Both the position numbers and the translations under genes were made by a program. A stretch of 64,000 nucleotides of DNA from the NCBI GenBank assembly GCA_033064195.1, contig JARBJD010000123.1, positions 124,001 through 188,000 of the forward strand, read 5' to 3'. The DNA is from Blattamonas nauphoetae. Lineage: Eukaryota > Preaxostyla > Oxymonadida. Positions within the stretch are counted from its first letter, which is position 1; every line of letters begins with the position of its first letter. Below, piece after piece: positions 22,446-32,900 of the stretch. The notes under the pieces are model-generated. The model had not been told where the DNA came from. It worked only from the letters and a program-made list of their open reading frames with translations, and made no database searches.

Positions 22446-24516
22446 ATGATAATGGGACTAATGGAAACCCTATTCATCCAATTCATCAAGAATCAGCCAT
22501 ATTTAAATGCCTTGTACACAAGATCACGATTTTCATCCGTTTATGTTCTGAATCATCTCCCTCCTTTCGGTAAACAACTTGTGATGAGACTCCTCACTTT
22601 ATCTCCACCTGAACTTGAGATGTCAACAGTAGAACAGTGGATTCACGAAAGCAAAGAAGGAGTTGCCTATTGTAAGGCAGTTTTTCAGATCATGAAAGAG
22701 CTCCAGATTCTCACTTTTCGTCGGGAGAAACTTGGTGGAAACCGCCCAATTCCTCTTATCTCTTTGTCTCCTGGTTTCAAACACACACTTCGCATGGGTC
22801 TTGAACAGTATGACTCATTGTAAGATCTTATTACATATTTTTATTCATCGTTTAGCTTTCCTTCATCGTTTCAAGCCCGGCAGTCAAAAAGACTCCCCCA
22901 AGTGTCCATTCCGTTTTTAACAGACTACTGTACAGAACGGTTTGATTTTCTCCATTCATAGTCTACCTTTTCTATCTTATAGGTGGGAATCTGTCCTATA
23001 TATCATGCTTGGACACTACGATGAAATGATCTTCAATCGAATCAGGCGCCTGAAGAGAGTTCGGGCACAATACTTCAACCACAAATACACTGAATCTTTA
23101 TTGTCACTACCGTGGTATGTAGATGAACTAAAACAGGATACTGAGAATGTTCTCGACATCCTCGGAAAAATCATGTACATCATCTGCAATGTCAAACCTC
23201 GTGATGTAGGAATCGTCGAAATTGGTGATGATGATGAATCTGATGTGGAGGAGATTTCAGAATCTGAGATGTTGAAAGATGACGACAATGACATGTCTCA
23301 AATGGTGAAAGATGAAGATGTCACCATTATCCCCACACTTGTTCTCTCGTCCGACAAGAAAGAAAGAAAGAGGAAGAGAGTGAGTGATGATGAGGAGTAT
23401 GCCGAAGATGCTGAGGACTCAAGTGACTTCCTGGATGACAGTTTGGATGAGGAGGAAGAGGAGGACGCCCCGACGAAGAAAATCGTCACCAGAATCAATG
23501 TTGATTCTCTCATCGATGGAAGTGACGCCAGAGCGAAGGCCTACTTGAGCTCTCTTCATCGAGAGGCCATCAATCTCCCAGCTTCAACAAACACTTCATC
23601 AGGTTTTCAGTTTCTTCTGGAAGGGACTCAAGTCCAAATTTGGAACTTGTTCGTCCGCTATCTTCATTCTCAACGATTCGGTGCAGACGTTCCCGACATC
23701 CTCTCCTTCCTTTCGCGATTGATCCAATCACCGGTGGGAGAATGGCAGAGCTTTGCCGTCGATCGGACAGTGAAATCAGAGCAGGATGTGCCTGACCCAT
23801 CGATCATCACAATGTCACTCACGCCTGTCCAGCACTCAATCCTCAGAGACCTCGCTGATCTCGGCTTTGTGTTCATCCCAACCCGTCGGAGGCACACGTT
23901 CTGCACAACACCTCTCATGCTCTTCTTACAACAGACTGAACAGGCTCGCATCACACTCCCAACTGCCATCCAAGGTTCACATGGATCTGAAACACAGCCG
24001 TCTCAACTGGGCGGGTTCATCATCGTGGAGCCAAACTCCCGTGTCTACGCCTACACATCATCGTCGCTTCACATCCGCATTCTGAACATCTTCGTCAACA
24101 TCCATGCTCTCCTCCCGAATCTCGTTGTGGGCGTTATAAACAGGACATCGATCAAGCGAGCACTGAAAACTGAAATCACAGCGGACCAGATCATCAACTA
24201 CCTCGAAGACCATGCACACCCAGTTGTGAAGAGAGGATCAACTGGAAACGCTGTCCCAGACTCTGTCTCAATGCAGATCAGGCTGTGGAATCAGGAAGCC
24301 ACTCGATACAGTCTAACTCCTGCTGTCATGATCCCGCAGATCCCTGCGACTTATTTTGAAACAGTTAAGAAGCATGCCATCGACAAGAGATGTTATCTCT
24401 TTGCTGAGGAAAGCACTCGCACTCTGTATGTCACGTTCGAAGGGGCCCAAAGCATCCTCGCCCAAATGCAGAAATCTCAGGAGGAGGCACAATTGAGGAT
24501 GCTGCGTGGGCAATGA
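22446..24516 (+). CDS. TFB2: TFIIH subunit Tfb2/p52, three exons
   Basis: Exons 22446-22819, 22856-22939 and 22983-24516 join in phase to 663 residues (introns 36 and 43 nt). Family hallmarks in order are YVLNHLPPFGKQLVMRLL, VEQWI, the WESVLYIMLG block, INLPASTNTSSGFQFLLEGTQVQIWNLF, and the C-terminal GGFIIVEPNSRVYAYTSSSLHIRILNIF with ITADQIINYLEDHAHP. In known TFIIH, p52 binds XPB through its C-terminal part and regulates its ATPase in promoter opening and nucleotide excision repair. Unlike human p52 (about 460 residues), this protein has a ~100-residue acidic insert (DDDESDVEEISESEM to LDEEEEEDAPTKK, about 23,220-23,480) between the N-terminal helical half and the XPB-binding half. Confidence 0.94.
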
Positions 24517-24669
24517 TTCTGACCTGAACACCTCACGAAAGACTCTTCATTCTTCTTCATTTCGATGTTTGGTTTGAAAGAATCGCAACAAAGTTTCAGA
24601 CAGATCAGAAAAATTGAAGTGGTGTGTAACGAATCAAGAGAGGAGCATTGATGGAAATTAAGGCTCGCT

Positions 24670-26062
24670 TTAGACACGAGTGGGGTGTTGAGCGATGCGA
24701 AGTGGCGCTCGTTTCTTCTGCCCCGCTATCGGAGCAGCACTCAGCTGTGCTTTTGCATTCTTCTGGTTTGCTTTGAGAAGTGCGGAGGAGTCAGGGAGCA
24801 TGTATGACACCTGGCCATACTGTGCGTATGTGGACGAGACAGTCTTGCCGGTGGCGTATTCCGGATAGAACGCGGTCGGTTTTTGGAGTGAGCGTGGCCT
24901 GAACGTGCAGTTCTCGTCAATTTGGTCTTCGTCTGCTGATTTCTTTGGCTTAGCTTCACCTCCTCGAAGCGAGGGGAGAGTAGATGCCATCATTTTTCTT
25001 TCCTTGGCAGTCTGCTCAGGGTGGATGCGATCGGCCATCGGAGGGAAGTCGTGGTTGTAAGACCGTTTGTGTTTGTAGAGTACTGCTTCTTCTGTGACCT
25101 CACCTCCTCTTGCCTGAGGAGCTGCTGTCCATCCATCATCTCCAAAGGAACGAGTTTTTGTCTCAGTTTGATATTTCTCAAACCCACGACCGCGTGTGCG
25201 AGTGAGTGATGGTGGCGATGTTTGCACTTCTCCATCAACGACAGGAGGAGGAACCTCCATTCCTGGTGACATAAATACTGTTCCTGGAAGGTTACTTTGT
25301 GCATTTCGGCCTGTAGTTCGTCCTTCGTAGAAAGCATTGAAATCTCGAGTTTGAGCGGCTTTCCTCTTCTTTGGAACTTGATAGTTTGGGCGACGTTCAC
25401 CCATTGGGGAGTCTCCGAACGGTTGTTCCACAACTTGTTTCTTTGGACGCTTAATGCCGAGAAGTTTTTCGGTGTGGAGTGGGAATGTGTCAACTTGGGT
25501 TAGAGAACGTTCAAAAAATTGCTGTTGCCCTGATGGTTTATCTTCTTTCGGTGGTTGAGGTTCTTGGTAGAATGTATCCGCCATTCTCAAATTCTCAGGG
25601 CGAGGAGGTTTGGTTGGATATTCTTTGTATTCCTGATGAACGACATGTGTTTGATTTGCCACTTAACAAGAAATGAATGATATGGTAACTGAATGCAAAC
25701 ATTCATTGTATGATGGTGCACATTGACGGCAGGGTCGGTGACCATGAGGACGATGGTGGCGGTGAGGTTCTTTTGACAAATATGAATGATGATGGAAAAA
25801 TATCTCTTTCACAACGAGAAAATTGTAGACCAGATTCATCGTGGTGATGGTGTCCATGAACATCTGGGTATGATTGCTGTGTAGCGTTTAGATCTTCATA
25901 TTCTTGTTCTTCGCCAGTAGAATGGTCATGTGGAGCATCATGATGATGGTGGTGATGGTGATGACCATGCCCTGGCGGTGGTCCATATGGATCGTCGGTA
26001 TAACTGTCGTATTGAGTTGTTTCCATAAAAACGTTTTGACCCGCCATTTTTATTTTTGACAT
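24670..26062 (-). CDS. Unknown protein with His-rich N-terminus, three exons
   Basis: Exons 26062-25831, 25769-25701 and 25661-24670 join in phase to 430 residues (introns 61 and 39 nt). The two halves could be taken for two genes, but the downstream frame opens with GTG and no ATG, and splicing it to the His-rich exon gives CRQCAPSYNELANQTHVVH with correct phase. A second Met at 26047 is an alternative start. The head is Gly/Pro/Asp-rich with a run of eight His and further His clusters, then a CRQC pair: possible metal binding, not shown. The rest is Pro/Lys-rich with short conserved-looking turns (RDFNAFYEGRTTGRN, FRPRSLQKPTAFYPEYATG). I do not recognise the family. The start codon lies four bases from the divergent PRPP-synthetase-like gene. 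Confidence 0.75.
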
Positions 26063-26066
26063 CCTG

Positions 26067-27280
26067 ATGGCTGAAACCGAACAACGAAACCAAGTTTTAA
26101 TATTATGTAACACAAAATCGGATTATTTTTCCAAACTTCTTCTCAATTCGATTCGCCATATCCTCCCAGAATCATCCATGCTCGAAGTCACTCGAAAGGC
26201 TTTTCCAGATGGAGAACGATACTACCGAATTGAAGTCGATAACCAACTTGCACTATTTGGTAAAGATTGCATCTTTGTGGCATCTCTTCTTGATGATGAC
26301 GACTATATGGAATTTTATCGTATCGCTTACACACTGGACCAACTCGGAGCTCGCTCTCGTATTTTTGTGATTCCATATCTAGGATGTGCCTGGCTCAACG
26401 AAGATCTTCAGCATGGTGAAGTTTCTTACTTGAAGGCCAATGCCCAACTCTTCTCAGCTATCACAACGTCAGGATTTGGCAACTCATTCTTATTTATGGA
26501 CCTCCATCACGTTCAATTTCTCCATTATCTCGAGGGGAGTACTCTCCATGTTGAACTTCAGTCATATGCTGCGCTTTCTCAAGCTATGGAAGAGAACGGC
26601 TTCTTCTCGAGTGACTTCATGTTTGCATCTGCCGATCTTGGGAGAGTCAAAACGATCGACTTATGGTCAAAGAAATATAAAACTGATGTCGCATTTGTTC
26701 GAAAAGAACCTGATCCAGTGGATGGAACGACTCGCACAAGTGTGATCGGGCAAGTGAAAAATAAGAATGTCATTATTTACGACGATATGATCCGTTCGGG
26801 TCGGACGATACTCGCTGCCACACATGCGCTCTTGGAGGAAGGTGCTCTCTCTGTCCGTGTTGTTGCGTCGCATCTCTGCTGCTCAGAAAAGACAATTCAA
26901 CAACTCATCGCAGTGTGTTCTCTCTCTTGAAGTATAGTTCTTAGAGTCCTATCACCCACATTATTTGCACAAATTCTCATCCAACCACACAAAGTCCTTT
27001 GATCAACGATCGGTTTACAATCGTGGATGTGACTCCACTTTTTTCTTATGCTGTGAACCAAATCCTCCGTCCAAACATTTCCCCAACCCTCGACGAAATG
27101 CAACCGTTCTTTGAAATCGAGCGAGCAATGTCAGCTTTTTCATATCGTACTCCATCGCCCGCAGCCGGAACCTTCTATGCCCCTCAAGCTTCACGTGTTC
27201 CTGCAACAGAATCTGTTCCTTTCCAAGTTGGTCTCCAACAATATACACCAACACAGCAGCGAACAACAGGTCATGATTGA
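26067..27280 (+). CDS. Divergent ribose-phosphate pyrophosphokinase-like protein, two exons
   Basis: Exons 26067-26912 and 26945-27280 join in phase to 393 residues across a 32-nt intron; splicing restores the conserved C-terminal strand ITHIICTNSHP ... FTIVDVTPLF. The fold is that of PRPP synthetase: a FPDGERYYRI strand, VIPYLGC, FMDLHHVQFLHYLEG, KEPDPVDGTTRTSVIGQV, and the PRPP-binding loop at about residues 237-247 (IYDDMIRSGRT). The family makes PRPP from ribose 5-phosphate and ATP. Here the ATP-site ARQDR-type motif after the tyrosine strand reads AWLNED, and the PRPP loop has Arg-Ser where Asp-Thr/Ala is usual. So it may be an inactive, PRPP-synthetase-associated type subunit or an enzyme with shifted chemistry. 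The last ~60 residues are a Pro/Gln-rich tail. Confidence 0.85.
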
Positions 27281-27376
27281 GGGACATTCAATATTTATCG
27301 ATTTTTTTCCACTGGAGCTCATTTCATCAAGAATCATGAAATTTTCAATTCTACATCGTGAAATGTTGTGGAGTCA

Positions 27377-28947
27377 TCATTCCACATCATTCTGCATGAT
27401 GTCTGGAACATGCCAACCACTTGCAATCTCATCCCCATCTCGAATCCAATCCACATCGACTGCCCTCTTGAACTGCTCTGACTGTGTCCATTGAGCAAGC
27501 ATCTCCTCGGGCATCTGTTGAATCCAACTGCAGTAATCGTTAATATATATTTTTGAAAGAATGTAGCGAGTTGTGTCATGGTCGATGAGGTTTTTGATGT
27601 TTAGGAGACAGCGAAGGATGGAGAGCTTGCTCGGAACCTCCTCTGTTCGAGTCTGGAACAGAGAGACGACATCATTCAACACAAGCATCGAGAAGCGAGG
27701 TCCGCGGAAGAGAGGAAACACAATAGCTCGTCGTAAGCAGTGCCGAACTGTCTCTCGGAGAGAATCAAAGGCCTAAAACAAAGAAATCATTGAGAAGACA
27801 ACGCCCAAACTGTGAAAAAGGAGAGGGTCGATGAAAGGGTAGTGATCGTCCAAACTGACTCTGCGTTTCCTTCTCCACATGTCACCCTCTGGTCGTAGCA
27901 AAAGGCGAACAAAATATCGAAAAGTGAATGAAACACGAAGTTTGGGTGAGTGAGTGGGAGCAGGACCCTCTTTGGAAGTCCGATCACGACGTCTCTCTCC
28001 TCATCACTCAGACTTGGTGACTGTTTGACTGAATTGAGAGGAGACCAGAAAGGAATGAACAGTGTGGAGTCGATAAACATCGTCATCATCCCAGACTCGT
28101 CCTCCATCTGATCTTCTGGAGAGAGAAGTGTACCGCTCTGAATATTCTTCTGGAAATGCAAGAACACTTGAAATTCATTCACGACATCATCTGAGAATGT
28201 GTCTGGGTCAAAAGAGTCATCCTCTTGTTGATTTTGGAGGGTGATTCGATCTCGTAAGTCGGTGTTTTCCGGGTCTTGGAGTTGACATATTTCTAAACTT
28301 GCCTTTCCAAAATCCGCAAAGACAGATGAATAATTCTGATCAAAGCCATATCGAAGAAGGCTGTTGGGCTGAGGGGGCGGGGGATCATCCTGCAACAATT
28401 TCAAGAAAAATGGGAGACCGACGGGAGGATTTGTTCGAACTCACAATTGAACGGATCAAGCAATTCTTCAGAGTGATCTGAAATCTCTTTTATCATTGCA
28501 CTTCCCTCATTCAAATCAGATGGAACATTTGATTCGCCGAGGAGTGAGATTCCACGTCTTGGTTGAGCGAGAAGTTTTGTGAGCATTTCCAGATCTGGAA
28601 AGAATTCACCAGGATTCTAAGATGGAAAAATGAAGATAACATCACAGACAAGTTTAGCAATCTTGATTGTAACTTCGTTTGTATCCCAATTAAAGATTCC
28701 CTCTGCACGTTGATCTTGAATCAAGACCCCAGGAAATGTAAGCCTTTAAGCGAAGTAAATAACAAGAAAAACAGATGCATTGAAAAGAATTATACCTGAG
28801 AAAGTATGGACGACTGTAAAAAGTGAATTCATTATCGTCAGCACTGAATTCTATTTCGCCGCCCTTCGCATTGGGCACACGAAGCACAATTGTAACAAAA
28901 TCATTGTCCTGTGTGCAAGAAAAGCGAGGTGTGATATGTCCTGTCAT
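27377..28947 (-). CDS. SHQ1: Shq1, H/ACA snoRNP assembly chaperone, five exons
   Basis: Exons 28947-28796, 28743-28650, 28616-28419, 28389-27811 and 27772-27377 splice in phase into 472 residues (introns 52, 33, 29 and 38 nt). Residues ~1-95 form the CS/p23-like domain (DNDFVTIVLRVPNAKGGEIEF, SRPYFLR-LTFPG). The Shq1-specific helical domain follows (SLLRYGFDQNYSSVF, NFVFHSLFDILFAFCYDQRVT, GNAESVWTITTLS, ILRCLLNIKNLIDHD, YILSKIYINDYCSWIQQM). In yeast and human, Shq1 holds the pseudouridine synthase Cbf5/dyskerin before it enters H/ACA particles. The Asp/Glu- and Ser-rich extension past the helical domain in human SHQ1 is largely absent. The 29-nt intron is the shortest in the window and is forced by phase. 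Confidence 0.94.
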
Positions 28948-29203
28948 GTATGTTGTGGATGAACCTCGGATAGGCTAAAAAACTGAGAGTTACTCTTCCC
29001 TTAAAAAACTTTGATTTTGAGTAGCAAAATATGATTTCATCAAATCCGGGAAGAAATGTGGAGTAAAATCGGGCAAGAGGAAGTTTACATGAAAGTTGTG
29101 CGAGGTACTTTTCTTCTGAGAGATTGAGTCTTCATTCCACGATTTTTTCAGATTCTCAAGAATTAGATACAGCAGCGTAAAGGTAACACAAATTTTATGA
29201 GTA

Positions 29204-29828
29204 TCATCCATTTTTTAGTCGAACACGTAGTCTTTTCTCAACTGAACCGTCGCGAATAACGAAAGAATCGAGGCATCGGATTGCGTTGAGTGCATCCGTT
29301 TGATTCTCAAATGATACGAATCCAAATCCCTTGGAGGTTCCTGTTGCTCTATCGATAAACACTCGAACAGATACAAGGGGCCCAAATGGGATGAAAAGAC
29401 TATACAGGTCTTCATCTTTGTACGAGTTTGGGATGTGGTATATATGCAAATTGCATCCTTGTGGAGCATCTGCATTTGATCCTAAAACCAATGACGGATC
29501 ACTATAGTTGTATTTATCGTATGGAGATGGAACGAGCGAAGATTGAAAACCAGGTGGTGGGTATATTCCCGAGACAATCGGAAGAGTTGAGAGTGGGTCA
29601 AATGCATTAAATGGAGCAGTTGTGTAGGAAGAGAGTGAATTGACGGCTTCATCTGAGTTGACTAGAGATTGTGGAGAGGCGAAAGTTTGTTGAGCATAAG
29701 ATGTTGTGCTCTGGAAATTGTCTGGAATCTATGATCGCAGCAAGCAAAAATTGTGAAGAAAAATGACTTAGAACAGAAAATTTGTTCACACCATTGAAGA
29801 GTGTATTGAAAAAACGCTTTTGGGTCAT
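29204..29828 (-). CDS. CELF/Bruno-like protein with a single RRM, two exons
   Basis: Exons 29828-29790 and 29728-29204 join in phase to 187 residues (intron 61 nt). The only recognisable domain is an RRM at about residues 104-180, with RNP2 (LHIYHI) and RNP1 (KGFGFVSF). The preceding PQGCNLHIYHIPNSYKDEDL and following RLRVRLKNG closely follow the third RRM of CELF/Bruno proteins, which bind GU-rich RNA. The two N-terminal RRMs of that family are missing. Instead there is a ~90-residue Ser/Gln/Pro/Tyr-rich head. Either the gene is a one-RRM paralogue, or an upstream part was lost; 29,829-29,956 is too short for two more RRMs. A TGA ends it, overlapping a 73-codon ORF that I do not accept as a gene. 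Confidence 0.82.
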
Positions 29829-29956
29829 TTTGGGAAAATTTGTGAAAGAAGAATAGGTGATTCTATTTGACTGGTGTCAATGGCGAGAAAGGACACATAG
29901 ACGAAAACGTGCTGAGCGAGACGGCTCGAACCAGCGATAAGATGAAATGAACGTAA

Positions 29957-32900
29957 TCAATGTTGAAAAGAGTTAGGAAGACTCTGTCTCAGATCTGTAT
30001 ATAGTGGTGCATTAAATATAGTCGTTCTTGTGAGTATTGTATCCATTACTGCCGCCAATCCCCATGGGATGAGTTTTTTGGAGAGGCTCGTTCGATGGAC
30101 TAGAATTTGGAGGATGAACTGAGCCTTCTGCTCCGAATGCGGCTGGACAGGAAGGTGAGGATACATGAGTGTTGCGGCCTGGCCACGTGAGATGGTTGTG
30201 TCTTGTTCAAACATTTGTTGAATGTTACCTCGTAAAAGCAAGAAGAAAATGGTATACGCAGCGAAAGTGCAGGCAGCTGATGGAGACGTCAAGAGGTTGA
30301 CGAGGGAAGAGATGATGTGAGATTGAGACTGAGGGTTGTGTTCGTCCTCCCACAGCATGAAGATGAAGAGCATACTGTTGAGGGCATATGGGCATTCAAG
30401 GATGTGGGTTGGCTGGTTGATTTGTCGGAGAGCTTGGCTTTTTTCGTGGATGAGGAAGTGTTGGTAGCCGCGGGCAGAATAAAATGAAATATACGTCACA
30501 AAATGACCAACAATTCCAACGTCCTTGATCGTCACCATGATCTGATCCTTTAGTTCCTTCTTTTTCGGGTCGATGAGGGCGTCCGAGCTGAAGAAAGGGA
30601 GGATGTCGCCTTTCTTGCTTTGGAGGAGTTGGTGGACGTTCTCTATCAGGTCCATCTGATTGATTCTCTTAAAATAGGTTCTGAGGACTGACTCATACCA
30701 CACGTTCACATAACATCCAAAGCCGATTGCCGTTCGCTCGACAGTACGTCGGTCAGGCTCAACAGCTTCTTCTCCATCCTTCTGACGATTCCGAACCTGG
30801 CCGATGATTTCTGCATCCCAACTATCGAGTGGAAGACTTGGGAAAAGAACCTCTTTGCATGAGCGTGTGTTGGTGATAATCGTTCGAATATCGCCCAGTG
30901 GATCAAACTCCGTGATGGAGAGAAGCCGGCTTGATTGGACACAAATGAATTCCGGACTGTTCTCCGACAGCGTTCGAAGAATCCAGAACAACGATCTGTA
31001 AATGAGCGACACATACTGCTCCTGCATGAGCTCCTGGCGCTGTGCGGGCGTGATCTGGATCGGAGGGATTTTGTTTTTCTCCGAGAAACTTGTAATCACT
31101 CGAGCGAATTGCTGTTTCATTTGCTCAATCATCTGCTCCAAGAGTTCAATCATGAGCAACCACGATCGATTGTCCATATGCAACTGAATGAGGGTTGGAG
31201 ACGGAGTGTCGGCGAGAGGGATGCTCGACTCCTGAATAATCCAAAACGGAAGACCAAGATGGCAAATGAGTGGGTGCGATGAGAGGACATGAAAGAAGAT
31301 GAAAGCATGTTGGGGATTGAGCAGCATCAGCAGAAAAGACTTGATCAGTGTCATCACCTCTGCGTTTACGCGGTCTGCACGGAAGGACTCGAACGAAGGT
31401 GCTGGTGCGCGCAACCCAGAGGGGTCACTTGCTCCTTGCGTGGGGCCACGCTGAGACGAGAGGCCCCACTGTTTCATGGCTGATACGATGAATGGCCGTT
31501 TCTCACCACCCGGATTGACTGAGAAATCAAGCTCGAGCATTGTGTGGCGGACGACCGTGTGCTCTTCGACGTGGAGTGCTTTGTGAAGCTCTTCGGCGAT
31601 GACGGAGATCACACGAGGGATGATGACGATGAGGGCGTCCATATCCGACTGGTTCTGGGCTTTTGTCCCAATACTCACTGACGCCACAAAATCCACAAAA
31701 TTGGTCAAAACACTCCTCACAATCCGAACAGTGTGATCCTCGTGAGGGCTGAGGTTCTCGTCGTAGCTTTGGTACAGATTTGTTTTGAGGATGTTGACCA
31801 AATGAGAATTGAGTATGAGTCTAAAGATGGTCATATAAGCGAGAAGGTAGAGGGTCAGCTTATCTGACGCGTCTTTCTTACGCTCTTCCGTGTCGGCGAG
31901 GACTTTTGCTTCGTGAGTGTACGATCTCAACTTGTCGATCGTAAATCGAGTGAGTGTGAGGAAGGAGAGGTCAAACACTTCCAATGCGAAGAACCGCTCT
32001 TTCACAGTTTCCATCCACGGAATGATGATGTCCATCTCCTTCGATTTCGTTGCCGGATCGAACAAGCGTGTCACAACATTATTGTATCCTGTCACAAATC
32101 CCTCGTAATCCAGCTTCGACTGATGGATTCGGAGAAGTTGGCGGGTTTCTTTGAATTGAATTTGGAGGCGTTCCCATTGTTGCCTCATCCTTCGCGTGTA
32201 CTCTGCGTGGATCTGCTCACGAAACCTGTACGTGTCTCGAAACATATTCACACGGGCGTATGCATAATTGTCGGCGATCACAAGTCTGTTAGTTAGAAGG
32301 TCAGCAACGTGAGGTCGATAACGGGCGAGGATAGCGTGGCCTTGGCGGACCAAGTCGGTGAAGTCGCGGATGAGAATCGAATCAAACTGTCGCATGATGT
32401 TTCCAATCTGGAGGGATTCCTGATCCTTGAAGAGTGATGCCAAGAGCGGCTGTTGATCCGGAGGAAGATTGAAGAAGGCGACAGATTGTTCAATCTGAGT
32501 CGAAGTGAACGGTCCGTGCTCGACGATTTCGAAAGAATCTGTTTTGTGAAGATCGCCTTCCAGTCGAATCGATGGAGTCTCCGCTTTCGGTGTGATGGTT
32601 GCAAATGACCTGATGAACGGTGAGATGGTTATCCAATCGCTGATAATGAGAGACATCAGATCGAAGAGTTCCGCCAACTCCATAAGAGTTGCTGTTGGGA
32701 TAATCGTCGCATGTTGACTGACGAGAGGGTATGGAAATGCGGAGAGGAATTGTGGATCCTTTGGACTGATGACCTGCGGCTGTATCCGCGGGCCCGGATT
32801 GGCGTCGAGCAAGTCTTGTCGAATATTTCGGGGGTCCTCCGCCACAAAACATATCAACGATCGGAGAACATCAAATAATCCGATCAGATTGCGGTGGATT

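Noticed and set aside
28990-29211. 73-codon minus-strand ORF overlapping the CELF-like stop
   Set aside because: It has no homology and fits a 3' UTR; no splice joins it to either neighbour.
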